Source: Corythucha ciliata (taxonomy: Eukaryota > Arthropoda > Insecta > Hemiptera > Tingidae). Taken from it: a stretch of 64,000 bases of DNA. A program made the position numbers and the translations under genes. Within the stretch, counting starts at the first letter, position 1. Each line of letters starts with the position of its first letter. Of this stretch, positions 25,501 to 35,799 are shown piece by piece. The stretch is from NCBI GenBank assembly GCA_038030265.1, contig CM075938.1:43021189-43085188 (forward strand), written 5' to 3'. The notes beneath the pieces are model-generated. The model worked only from the letters and a program-made list of their open reading frames with translations. It was not told the origin of the DNA and searched no databases.

Positions 25501-28500
25501 CATTCTAATAGGAACAGAGTCGTCAGACACACTCGTAGTATAGGGATAAGATTTACGACACTGACTCAATGATTCAATAAGTGATACAAACTGAAGGTAT
25601 TCGGGGGTGATTCATGAAAGTTGGATTAGTCTCAGACGACAAAAGAATTGTATTGGTTGTGAAAAGTACCATTTATAGCCATTCAAACGGTTCTTTATGA
25701 TCCTACCTTCATCAGGGTCGGGCGCGGTTTCAAAACGGCAACACTGCCGTTGAAATCCCGCCCCCGTCGTTGACGGAAATTGGACGTGGCAACCAAGAAT
25801 CCAAAAATCATGACCAAGAAAACTTGCGGCTGCCAAAAAAAAGGTCCCCGTTCCATAGTAATAAACGAAAGGTTCAAATCGTAGGTAGTTATTTCTCCTA
25901 CGTCAGGCGCGGATCCAGAGTCGTCTTAAGGAGGGGGCCATGACCCCATCCTGCAACCACACCTATAACAACACCACACTGCACAGCTTCTCAACTTCAT
26001 ATTTTTCAGGGCAACAATCCATTCGGTGCTCGTAAAGCCAGTTTAGCCATTTTTAGACCGCGAATCGTCCATTTATGCCATTTTCAGGACGTATAAAGTC
26101 ACGTCAAGCAAAAAGCGCGAATGGTCAGCTTGATGGTCATTCATTGCACGCCGTATGGTCGATTTTGCACTTTTCAGACCAGGAATCATTTGTTTAGGCA
26201 TTTTCAGGTCGCGATTAGCCAATTTGAACGTTTTCGGACGCGAATATGGTCCTTCAAGTCAAAGGCGCGAATGGTCAGTATTCATCATTTTTGACTCGCG
26301 AATTGCCAGTTTGGCCATTTTTGGCGCGTGGATGGTTGATTTAGGCATTTTCAGGGCTGCAAGAATCTATATGATTTAATGCGATGAGGTCGTGGTGCCG
26401 TTGATCACGTCAGTACAAAGAAATCGTCTGCACTCACTTTTGCACCAAAACCGGTTTTCACCCTTACTTGGGCATTTTCTTTTTCAAAGAAAAGTGATAG
26501 GGTCGGTGATTCGACCGGAGTATCATAGGATATGCCACTGAGTCGATAAAATCGACTAATACCAAGGACCACGTCGTGAAACTTTCATTTCTGGACCGTT
26601 TGTTTAAAAGGAGCCGAATTTCTTGGTTGAACATTGTTCGGGGGATTTATAAATGACGTCTGCCTCGAAGATCAGACCCAGAACCTTTGAGGAACGCCCT
26701 CACATTATGAAGGTGATAACCCCTCGTTATAGGGTTTGGGTGGTGGTTTTGATGAAGTTTTTGCGCATGTGACCTCGCGACTTCCAAGGGTGGGGCCGTA
26801 CTCCAAGGGAGGGGCCAAAGCCCCTGTGGATCCTCCCTTGGATACTCCACTGCTCCTGAAACGTCGCTACTGGTCCCTGTGCCGTACATTGTTTTTCTCA
26901 AGAAGTAGTGCCACAGAAGTAAGTGTCGGAGCGAAATTGAATGGTAACTTCATACCGGTCATTATTCATTTTTAGCCCTAAATTCTAGGATTTTTGGTTT
27001 CTTTTCATATCTTCTCATCGAAGGAGGGAGATGATTCAAATTGTGAGAGTAAACCGTTGAAAAGCTGAGAAAACGGAGAAGTTTTTGTGACGATTGGCCA
27101 ACTGAAAACCAATTTGCGAGGAAGTAGTAGTTTTTTTAAAAAATTGAACATGCTCGTTTTTTGGCATCAGCGTAATAAAGCGGAACGTTTCTCGGCGTCT
27201 CTGACGAGAGTGCAAGATTAATTTTGCTTGGACTCCATAGGAAATTTTCCGTAGATTTCGAAACTGCCATTACTTTTGAAAAAAATGGCACTACGAGCGA
27301 AGAAATGACAGTTTTTCGAGGGGAAATGCGAATGTTCCTTAAAATATTTTTTTTAAATCATTACTGCTCAGAAACTACTCAGAAACAGAACTTACTCACA
27401 CAGAAACTACTAATCAGGAACAGATAGGCCACTATATCCGAATAGGACTTTTTTGTCCAATTTTTGGTGTAATATCACCCAATTTTTTTTGCTACTCAAA
27501 ACCGACCACCCTGTCGAGAGGAAGGGGGAAGGGGAGAGGGTGAATTCTTGTTATTCCGAGCGTGGAATATTTTTACAAAACAGTTAGTTCACGTCAAATA
27601 GTTTTTCAATGGTTTTTTCGCGCTACCTGCTTCGTAAGTTGCCAATTACGATAACATGATAACTTTAGTAAGTTGAATTTTTCATAACCTGGTACTTTAT
27701 AGCGTCAGTTTTTGAAAACTGTTCAGTAAAGGTTTAAAACTGACATGAATAGTAGATTACATTACAAGATTAGTAAGTAGTGCATTACCTGCGAGTTTTT
27801 CGTTTGGCCGCTATTTAAAAACGAGCGGGTAGTACCACTTAATAGTCGAGTGCTGTACGTTATTTTTTGCGCAACCGTCGTCGAATATTACCCAGTTTTA
27901 TTCTTTTGACATAAAAAAAACCATGTCTTAAGATATTTCTATAATCAAGGATGAGGTGATAACATTTCAACAAAGGTTGCACAAGGTTATAGAAAACTGA
28001 CGTAAACAACTTTTCATGTCAGTTTTAAAACTTTACTGTACAGTTTTCAAAAACTGAAGCTATAAAGGACCAGATTGTGAAAAATTCAACTTACTGGAGT
28101 TATTATGTTATCGTAATGGGCAACTTACGAAGCAGGTAGCGCGAAAAATAACGTTTATCACTCGACTATTAAGTGGTACTACTCGCTCGATTTAATTAGC
28201 GTCCTCGGCAAGCCTCTTCCACCAAACAAAAAACTCGCAGGTAATGCACCACTTACTAATCTTGTAATGTAATATACTATTTTCGTCCCTCCCACTTTTC
28301 TGGCGTTCGGGTTTCTTTTTTTTTCCAACATATTTTATTGCTCGAAGGTCGAGAGCTACTCTGCCTCGGATATTGTGCGGTGTCAACCTCGTCCGGCGAA
28401 CGGTTGCCGTTCCGGCCTTACGTCGTAATACATATATGTATTAATTTCTTGGCCACAACCGAAACTTGGACAATTTTGCGTACCGCTTCTATGAATTAAT

Positions 28501-31500
28501 GAACGAACTTCTTGTAGAATGGAACGAATCCAGCAAAGAACGACTGTTCATGTACGACTGCACTGAATAAATTTCAGTGATCTGATGGGCTGATGTGTAG
28601 ATGACAATTATTACTGTAGAAGTGTAGACAGCTTTATCGTGAAGAATTAACTCTTTCTCTTGGCTTTTTATCTCCCCAGCAGTTTTTATTTTCTTAATTT
28701 CTACTCAGAAGTTTCACCATTTTTTGTTCTCAGCTAGGAGTTGAGGTTCGAGTTTAAGGTTAACTTGGGGCTAGCGAAAAAAACTCGTTTCACTTCTTCG
28801 AGTTAGTCTTGGACGGCGGGTTAGCAAGACCTCAAAACCTTTCTTAACCTCGAGTCACTATTAACTTTGATAGTTAAGTAGCCCGCACTTTAACTCCAAC
28901 TTGGTGTAATCCACCATTAAACTTTTAAAGATTGACGGATTTTTTAACGAAATCGTTCAATGAGGTTTTACTATAAAGCCAATGTCTTCAAAACAATATG
29001 TAAAGAGATTGAAGAATCCAAAGATTGGAGAGGTGGCAAATCTCCCGAGTGCCTGAACGAGAGAACCGTGGGAGGGGGAGGGGATACACATCAATAGCCG
29101 TCTCGACATGAAACAAGGTCATTTCATTGTTGAAACGTTCTGTATTTATAAATGAGCCGTTATTTTTTCATTCTATTAATTCCCAGACCAGTCTTGGTCT
29201 CGTCGACGAAAATAGTGATTTCGTTTCCGTCCCATCTCAAAAATAGTGGTCTCGTCTCGGTTTCATGCATCATTAAGTGCGATGGCCATGCCTGAATGAT
29301 AGCCTCACCGTTAAAAACCATCAAATCCAAACCCGTAGCTGCAATGTAAACGTTTGTTTCAGTCGTAGACATGATAGAGAGGAAGTTCAAGTAATGTATG
29401 ATCGTAGCTTTTCCTATATCTTGAATTTCACAATTGACAATTCGGAGACACTTCACCTCATGGGTGAGACTCGTACTCCTGTACTCGTAATAGCCGGAAG
29501 TTTTGATTTTTCATAATAAAATCCTATAGTCAAGGCCGAGTTGTCTGGAACAAGCGTGACTCTTCTGTGAAGGAACATAATTGCAAATTTGTTAACGGAT
29601 TATACGATGATCATTCAGCTTCATGAATTCACTTCTGCGTCGGCCAAGGAGCACGAAGCGTTGTCAATCGGTTTCTCTGTGCCGTCAACATACTGGGATG
29701 AAACCCCAACAACGCGATGTTAAAATCTGAGGCAAAGAAGGATCGTATGGAATAAGAAATCTTCGAAGGAGGATTGGCCTGTGCCTTTGTCGATTTTTTT
29801 GCGACGATTTTTTTATTTATACGAGACAGCGTAAGGGATATTATAGAGTTCACGTTTGGAATGAATTTGGAGAGATATACTTCCACACAACGAGTGAGAG
29901 AAGTGGAATGTTGCACGCGAGTTTTGTTTGGCTCACGAGGCGCAACCGAGTGAACAGAAAAAAACGGTCGAGACACACATCTACTCCATCACGAGTTGTG
30001 TACACTATTTTTCGCGTACCCAGCATTTGACATAAGCCTAATAAAAAAGAGTCAATTTTCATTCGTGTGCCGGTGATCGTGTTGATCGTGTTCGGTCAAC
30101 TACATAATTATAAAGCGGAAGCCTAGTCCAACGATATATAAAAACTTGGATTGCTCACAGCGTACTGGAAGGGCGTGGAGGGGGCAGGTCGTCTCCTGAT
30201 AAACAACCATCCTGTCCCTCTCCTTGAGTCATTAAAGCAACACGGTTATTTATTATTTTGAAACGCCACTCCTCTCATTCACTTGGGCACTTTCCGATTG
30301 CCATACTTTATCAGCAGTGATGAGCAATCCAGTTCTTTTATATATCGTTGGCCTAGTCACGTCAGGTTGCCTAGTTACGTCCCACCCCCATCTTCGCCGT
30401 TTCGGTGAGGTACAATTTTTCTCTACACATACCCCTGAATAACCCCTTTCCCGTTCGCCGAAGCTTCCTACAGTGTTTAGAAATGGGCCACTTTCTCGCC
30501 CTAGGGCGAGAATATTACCCCAGTGCGAGAATGGGTTTCACTCTCGCACCAGTGCGAGAAAATGTGACAAAAAATCAAATCTGAAGCCTTCCGACCAATA
30601 GAATTCAGCTGGGATAAAATAGGCCCCGCCCACTTCAGCTCACTTTAAATAATTTTGAGGCCTCTCCATTTAATATTTCTTTCTCCGCAGGACTTCTTCT
30701 TGTATGTGTTAGGCTAAAGTTTTTGAACAATTTCGTTCGAATTTTACTATCTTTGGCCATTGGCAGGTGCAGAGAAAATGGCGTGCGGTACAGGAGCGGA
30801 AACAGCTCATTCCGCTTTCGTATCGTAATTTACTATTATGCCACTACTTTTCAGTGAGGTAAAGTTTTTACATCACTGGTGTGTATGCCTCGACTTCCTG
30901 CAGTTGTTTTTTGCCTGTAAACTCGAACTTTACACGCTGGACACGTAAAAAATCATATATACCTACCTCAAAATCGCTTCACTTCCTCAGCGTTTTGTGC
31001 CCTCGCAGTATTTGAGAAATGGTCTCTATCTTCGAACATTTTTAAACCCTGTCTTCGAAACGGGAATTTCAAATCAATTGTTTTCAATTCAATGGTGGTT
31101 ATTGACGTAACTGATAAATTATTATTTTTTCTGAAAAAAAGTGATATTCTCCTTCTAACGCTGCAAAACTTCCAACAATTTTCAACGCATTCCTTAAATG
31201 TTTTACCAAATACACTGATATTATCGAGCTATCTGCATGTGACAACTTTTAGCCTCTGAAGTACCTCGCGAAGAATGCGGTGCAATTCATTGGGTGCACT
31301 TTTTATTCTGAAGTTGAGTGTCTTCACCCTGAAAATGCCTCGGTGGGAAGAAATTGCTTGCATTTCTCTCACATTTTGATCGACTCCTGAACGTAAAGGT
31401 ACAGGCCTTGCAATAGAGAGCGATCAAAAGTACGTGACGTTACGAAGTTTTTCCGATGTTTTTTCACTTCGGGGAATATGATAGTGGGACGATTGCTGTT

Positions 31501-33627
31501 GAGGATTAATAATGCTTTGTGGTCAACGCAAAATTTTACACTTCCGTATGTTTCGGGATTATTATAACGACGAGCCCCAATCGCAGTGAGGAGTGAAGTG
31601 ATCAGTGCGAGCACTCTTGATTTTTGTAGTCGTACCTATTCAGCTGTCACGAAGCAGACTCCTACGCCCGTATTTATGAGCGTAATTATAAGGAATCTTT
31701 GAAATACGTTAGAACAGATGTTTTTATCGTAATCGAAATGGTCCCTTAATTAGCTGAAGGAATCTTCAAGGATCATTCATAAAGATGAATGATAGGCCCT
31801 AGAGGGCTAAACCAGCAGTGTAAGACCGGAAGGGAACAGATGTTTTTTGTAGAGCATGAGTCTTAGATTGAGCTTGCCATTGTCAGACTTCGGTAACATT
31901 TTATACTCTCAAGCTAAATCATAAAAATTGAAAAAACATATCTAAATAGTATTCGCTAAAATGCGTGCTGGCAACTGAAGTTATCGAGTCTCCGTCTTCC
32001 TTCAAAAATTCGGGTCGGGTAAGTCCCTTATTTGCCGTGCAAGCCCCTTTTTTGACGGACGTGTCATTTTACTGCTGAGCAATTCAATATTCAAATGTCC
32101 ACCGTCAAAAAATAGGCGTTATTGTCATTTAGGCACTACTGTACTCTATTCTGTTCGTAGCATTTTGCAGGGATTTATCCGTGAAGTTTAAATTTTTTTA
32201 TTAAGGTGGGGACTCACCGTCGCGTCGGGAAAACACTTTTTTTTTTTTCAGTCAGGCAATTAAAATGTATCCCTTAAATTAAAGGACCACCTACCGTTCA
32301 TTACTTGAGACTTTTATACAAACTGAAACGGGTGAAATCGAGTCGAAACAGAGACAGACAAGACAATAAAAAGCGAAACAAAATTGAGAGAGCGAAGAAT
32401 GGGTGTATACAGCGTCGCAAGGGGGTTCAAAATAAACCGGTCCAATCTAACTGATGGGAGTAAATGGTTAGAGAAGCCGCTCCTCTTCATTATTAAGTCT
32501 TGACCACGATTGTTTTTGCTCAAGAAAAATGACTAACATCCATAGCAATAGAAGGCAATTTAAAACATAAAAATATTGAAGGATTTCCTTGAGATTTGCA
32601 TGTATCGTAAATTTTGTTGAGGATTAGGGTGACTTTTTATCTGGTGAGTTATTTTGACAGCACCAACAGATTACTCTTAAAATCTTGAAACTGCCTAATT
32701 AGTGAATTTTTTTCTCCACATTTTTCAAATATTTCTATGGAATGTGAATAAATTGACAACGCGGAAGACGGTGGGCGTCGTCAAGAAATTACAATGCTAA
32801 CGTGTATATACACCTTGTCTTAAATGCATTTCATTTATGAGCAAAATGAGCTATACGTCTCGTCGTTATGGCGGCAAACAAGGGTCATGTTAGGGGGTTT
32901 TTCATGTTTCAGAACATAAATCTTGAATTATCTGACACGAATTCAGTGTGCGTTCACAACGGTTCAGAGAAATAATAATAAATACGACCGTTTTATTGTT
33001 AGAACACCTAGGGTAATTCGCAAATAAATATATAAATCTAGAGGAACGGGGTTTCACCCAAAAATCAATTGTCGTACGCCCTTAGCTACAGTGTTGCATT
33101 TGGTACAAATTAGTCCTTGGGGAGGGAGCAAAATTTAAATAAAAATCACCACATTTCAATAGTTTGCCCTGGGGACAATTTCGTGTAGGTATACAATCCA
33201 ATAACGATATAGCCTTCGATTTCAGAAATCCACGGGACAGGAATTAATTGTAAAACAGTCGCTGAATTTCACTTATTGCTTCCAAATTCCGCTCAAGCAC
33301 TCAATGAAACATCATCGCATTGATTGTGCATTAATAAAATGCACTCATTACGACCGCCATTGGTGGGAGCGAATGTTTTTGCTTGTTTTGTGTTATTATT
33401 GTTGTTTTTCTGTTCTGTAAAATCTGACAAGCATGCATAATAATAAAAATATGCTCACCCAGAAGCCCGACTAAAAGATCGGCGATGGCCAAGGACACAA
33501 TATAGTAATTCGTCAGGCGTCTCAGCCGGCGTTCTCTTCGAAACGCAATTATCACCAGAGTGTTTCCGATGATGGCGAGAAGAGCCACGACGACTTCACA
33601 AATCCAATAGGCCGTATTCGACGACAT
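9140..33627 (-). CDS. AdoR: Adenosine receptor (class A GPCR), complete coding gene of five exons
   Basis: This is the predicted adenosine-sensing G-protein-coupled receptor of the plasma membrane. Exons 33627-33459, 25093-24902, 10182-9971, 9736-9493 and 9414-9140 join in phase to 363 codons plus stop. The product has seven helices: TM1 IGNTLV, TM2 [12 protein letters not shown]3 Cys75 and DRY 99-101, an LLGWNN segment and QCLF in the second extracellular loop, CWFP in TM6 (236-239), and NPLLY in TM7 (274-278). Residues matching the human A2A ligand pocket are present: Phe153, Asn244, Ser267 and His268. The position equal to A2A Glu169 is Thr154. The C-terminal tail is about 75 residues and Pro-rich. 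MSSN was chosen as start because it aligns with the short N-termini of the family; an in-frame ATG lies 12 codons upstream at 33661-33663. Introns are 8.4 kb, 14.7 kb, 234 and 78 bases. The assignment is strong; the subtype is not. Confidence 0.93.
9493..9736 (-). CDS. AdoR: Adenosine receptor exon 4: third cytoplasmic loop, TM6, start of TM7
   Basis: The exon starts with LKQIVTVNG and has the [13 protein letters not shown] sequence at the base of TM6, [10 protein letters not shown] in TM6, two extracellular cysteines (CPEC) and SHLNSAG entering TM7. The donor is GTTTGT, and the intron to exon 5 is only 78 bases. Confidence 0.93.
9971..10182 (-). CDS. AdoR: Adenosine receptor exon 3: TM4, second extracellular loop, TM5
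   Basis: The exon encodes [20 protein letters not shown], then the QCLF motif that bears the disulfide Cys and the ligand-stacking Phe, and TM5 ending in YSVVLKQ. The acceptor is TTACAG and the donor GTGTAT. The second extracellular loop is shorter than in vertebrate A2A receptors. Confidence 0.93.
11161..11208. repeat. Perfect-but-one hairpin, 21-bp stem
   Basis: The left arm 11161-11181 and right arm 11188-11208 are reverse complements with a single mismatch, around a 6-base loop. It sits inside the family A array. No U-run or coding context suggests a terminator. Confidence 0.8.
11415..11454. repeat. Hairpin, 14-bp perfect stem
   Basis: GGTCTCATCAGCCC at 11415-11428 is the exact reverse complement of 11441-11454, with a 12-base spacer. 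Confidence 0.8.
12931..13067. repeat. Inverted repeat, about 41-bp arms (fold-back element)
   Basis: Arms 12931-12971 and 13027-13067 match as reverse complements with about five mismatches, from GGGGG at the outer end to GTGAGACGAGAT at the inner end. The spacer is 55 bases. It resembles a MITE or fold-back element. Confidence 0.75.
13270..14145 (+). repeat. Diverged tandem array, about 30-bp period (family B)
   Basis: Units carry CGGCTAAAATTGAGAAAAA followed by a CGCTAATT joint. More than twenty recognisable but diverged units are present. A 22-base poly-A run at 13243-13264 precedes it. Confidence 0.75.
14154..14330. repeat. Dispersed repeat, related to 25700-25860
   Basis: The segment shares the order CGGGCxCGGTT, AAAACGGCAAC-like, GGAAATxCCGCCC, CCAAGAATCC and AAAAAAGG with 25715-25855. 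The similarity is patchy, so it is an old dispersed repeat. Confidence 0.45.
14560..15015 (+). repeat. Diverged tandem array (family E)
   Basis: Units of the type AGCCAAACC, CCCACAAAATTGG and TTTTTA recur with spacing near 30 bp. The units are strongly decayed. Confidence 0.5.
16551..16577 (+). repeat. (GA)n microsatellite
   Basis: About thirteen GA units follow a short GC alternation. Confidence 0.95.
18320..18800 (+). repeat. Diverged tandem array (family C)
   Basis: Units of GCGAAATTGCAAGTTTCGGG with TCTTAATT joints recur at about 30 bp. The middle of the array, around 18500-18690, is interrupted by unrelated sequence. Confidence 0.65.
18871..19150. mobile_element. 280-bp element with 24-bp terminal inverted repeats and a tRNA-like core
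   Basis: The arms 18871-18894 and 19127-19150 are reverse complements at 23 of 24 positions (core GTGATAAATTAATTAC). Between them lies a tRNA-like sequence on the minus strand. Either a tRNA-derived SINE landed in a MITE, or this MITE family captured a tRNA. No clear target-site duplication was recognised. Confidence 0.65.
18964..19040 (-). tRNA. tRNA-like sequence, probable pseudo-tRNA or SINE head
   Basis: On the minus strand the A box TAGCGCAATTGCTAGCGC and the B box GGTTCATATCC are both present. The anticodon stem TTGGA/TCCAG closes a 7-base loop whose middle reads AGC (Ala). The T stem has one mismatch. The acceptor stem pairs imperfectly, which argues against a working tRNA. Confidence 0.5.
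19260..20290 (+). repeat. Diverged tandem array, about 30-bp period (family E)
   Basis: Units look like GAGCCAAACCCGCGAAATTG followed by a T-rich GTTTTTTAGT joint. They grade into diverged versions near both ends. Confidence 0.65.
20490..21390 (+). repeat. Diverged tandem array, about 30-bp period (family B)
   Basis: Units carry GCGGCTAAAATTGAGAAAAA-like cores with CGCTAATTC joints, in the same orientation as 13270-14145. Confidence 0.75.
24902..25093 (-). CDS. AdoR: Adenosine receptor exon 2: end of TM2, TM3, DRY motif
   Basis: The exon begins after TTTTCAG and completes a split Gly codon. It encodes [13 protein letters not shown], the TM3 Cys75 and [19 protein letters not shown]. The donor GTAAGT follows ICK-coding bases; the codon splits as T|GT. 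Confidence 0.93.
26030..26370 (+). repeat. Diverged tandem array (family A)
   Basis: About ten units with AGTTTGGCCATTTTT and GGxGCGAAT joints occur here. Confidence 0.65.
26728..26870. repeat. Dispersed repeat, second copy at 44958-45055
   Basis: Both copies read GGTGGTTTTG, a T-rich run, GTGACCTCG and later CCTCCCTTGGAT. They are therefore copies of one dispersed family. Confidence 0.5.
27613..28272. repeat. Interleaved inverted repeats (order X, Y, X', Y')
   Basis: X at 27613-27746 is the reverse complement of 28014-28148. Y at 27756-27872 is the reverse complement of 28141-28272, which has about 20 extra bases inside. The order is not a simple palindrome; one copy is a circular permutation of the other. 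Confidence 0.75.
29084..29285. repeat. Dispersed 190-bp repeat, copy 1
   Basis: It shares long stretches with 42408-42600: ATAGCCGTCTCG, CATGAAACAAGGTC, GTTCTGTAT and ATAAATGAGCC, then repeated GGTCTCG words. Confidence 0.75.
29872..29960. repeat. Dispersed repeat, copies at 63915-63995 and partly 43510-43600
   Basis: It shares ACACAACGAGTGAG, GAAGTG, GCACGCGAGTT, GTxTTTGGCTCACGA and CGCA with the right end of the window. Confidence 0.7.
30123..30355. mobile_element. Fold-back (MITE-like) element, 233 bp
   Basis: The arms 30123-30157 and 30321-30355 are reverse complements with few differences (core CCAACGATATATAAAA and TGGATTGCTCA). The spacer of about 160 bases has no coding potential. 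Confidence 0.7.
30493..30512. repeat. Perfect 20-base palindrome
   Basis: TTCTCGCCCTAGGGCGAGAA reads the same on both strands. A weaker palindrome built on CTCGCA/TGCGAG follows at about 30543-30558. Confidence 0.85.
33459..33627 (-). CDS. AdoR: Adenosine receptor exon 1: N-terminus, TM1, TM2
   Basis: The ATG at 33627-33625 opens [20 protein letters not shown], and the exon ends in TM2 (IADLLVGLL) at a GTGAGC donor. A longer start at 33663 would add 12 residues. The short start fits family N-termini better. Confidence 0.9.
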
Positions 33628-33663
33628 GATGCCCACGCTCGGTAGGAGGAAACTTGTTAACAT

Positions 33664-35139
33664 CCCACGTCACATTTGATGTATCACGCTTCTTACCAAC
33701 GAGAGAAACAACAAAAACGCCGGTTACGAGCACCCGCGCTAACTCTTGTCACCACGGACTAAAGAGACTCGACACCGACAAAAAAGCTCGCGCGTGTTTG
33801 ATGGGTGGGAAGGGTGGTCTGTTCGAAAGATTCCTCCGGTGTTGATGCACCCCACCCAGCCACCCTATTCAACTATGTTGATAGTTTCTTTTGTGACTGA
33901 CGCGTTACGGCGTTTTATAGCTTCGTTAATTTTATCACTGGCGTACCTGATTTGCGCAGGGAATGGCAAATATAGTCATTTCAAAGCGGCAGGTATACGA
34001 ATTTCAATCAACAGGTGGACAACTGGACAAGTAATGCCATGGGTTCATGCCAGAGGCGTGCCCAGAACTTTTTCTTGGAAGGGGTTTACAAATTACAAAA
34101 TTATATACGTACATGAAATACTATACATTAATTTTAAAAAATAAATAAAGCATGAGTTTTTCCTTTCAAGATACACGAGTATTCAAGTGTCCCTGAGACA
34201 CAAAGGCGGGAACCTATATGCATTAAAAAAATACCCTCACCCATTGTCACTGGCGTGCCGGCCAGCGTTCGGACTTCAGGGATGTCAATTGAGGGACCAC
34301 CGCATCCCCAGGAAAATTCGTGAGGTCCCCAAAAACGGGCGCAAGTTGCCAGAAATGGCGCGGTTACGATGAGCCCCTTTTCAGTCATCAGTGGCTCGTC
34401 TGATCGAAAAATCTGTTTACGATTTTCAGATCCCCCGTGTCGTGAAACCCCTACAGATACACCGTTTCGTCCAATTTTAAAGGACATTTCTTGAAATTGG
34501 CTGGTACTAGGAAGAGGTACAGTGGACGATTCTATGACATTTTGTTCAAAGTTTTTCGAATTATGCTGGATGCGATTTATGAGCCCCTCGGAGAATTGTC
34601 AAATTCAAAATACAACCGGGGCGGGGCCAAAATTCACCCAAAAGGGCGTCAGCAACCTTCAAATCGGCCAAACATGAGCGTTTTTCGATCGTTGCTTTCG
34701 GCCGATTTTATCGAGTCCACTCAGTGAGATCGACGAGCGTCTCAACTCAACTTAATTTATTGGCAGCATAAATACATTTATAAGCAACGAGGCTCTGCCT
34801 CGGAATTCAGGACTGATGACTGGTGGTATCTCTCCGCACCTTCCACGCGGACTTCCAGTTAAACACGTCTAACTCTGCTGAGGACGAGAAAGAGGAGAAT
34901 AGCCAACGTCAGAGCCTCAGAGGCAAAGCACGGATCCAGGGCGGGGCTTTGGCTGGACTCGATAGGTTAGAGTCGCGGGTCTCACGTTGGCTCCGGAAAA
35001 GGCGAGGAAATCGCGAAATTCCCAAAACATGAAATTAATTTCACGCCATAAACTGCCGGTTTAGTCGGACGCCTGCGATCATTCGATAGCAAGAGCCAAT
35101 TAGCCGATCCCCAGTTCCCGTAGGTCAAGGCAATAGGTG
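33664..35139. other. 5' flank of the adenosine receptor, no gene seen
   Basis: It lies between two oppositely oriented genes, so promoters of both may be near. No TATA or other clear promoter motif was identified. ORFs overlap on opposite strands and look spurious. A G-rich GGATCCAGGGCGGGGC patch occurs around 34928-34945. Confidence 0.4.
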
Positions 35140-35775
35140 GCCAAAATTGAGAAGGCGCATAATGTGTTGTTCTTAGGGCAAGTTCGTGACTAAAAGTTTG
35201 GAAATGGGGATTTCTCGATGCAACTTCCGGACCCGAAATGGGGGGGGGGGAACGCTAATGCTAATTCGGGACAACAGTCGAGAAAGGAGGCTAATTCATG
35301 AAATTGAGAAACTCGCTACTTAATTCGTGGATAGGAGGGAAAACAACCGCTAAATCACAGCTAAAATAGAGAAAAATAGTTAAGTCACGGTGTAAAAACG
35401 CTATCCTTGGCTAAAATGTATGAAAATAAGTGATCTTCTGAAGTTGAGAAAAAAACTATAATTGGCGGCTAAAATGAGGAAAACCCGTAAAACGTGAATA
35501 AAGTCACCACCAATTGGATTGTAAAAAAAAAAAAAAAAAAAAAAAACAAAAAAACACTCACTCCGTGATTAAAGTATGGAAAAGCCGCAATTCGCGGCTA
35601 AAATTGAGAAAAAGCGCTGATTTGCAGCAGAAATTGAGAAAATCTACAATTCGATGGATGAAATGTAGAAAAACTGCTAGCGAGTAAATGGAGGAAAAAC
35701 GCTATATCACGACTAAATTCGAAAGAAAATTGGTAATTCAAGGCTAAAATTGAGAAAAAAAGCTAATTGATAAAA
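35140..35775 (+). repeat. Diverged tandem array (family B)
   Basis: Units have GCGGCTAAAATTGAGAAAAA cores. A poly-A run of more than 20 bases (35523-35546) interrupts it. The array passes directly into the family A array. Confidence 0.75.
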
Positions 35776-35799
35776 ATCACTCGTTTGTGCCTTGAATTG

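Larger units (their letters stand above)
25094..33458 (-). other. Adenosine receptor intron 1, 8.4 kb
   Basis: It contains an early dispersed repeat (25700-25860), a family A array, the interleaved inverted repeats at 27613-28272, a dispersed 190-bp repeat and a fold-back element at 30123-30355. From 30.5 to 33.4 kb I see no gene or array, only short unsupported ORFs. Confidence 0.8.

Noticed and set aside
29629..29976. 115-codon minus ORF
   Set aside because: Overlaps a dispersed repeat, so the open frame is likely incidental.
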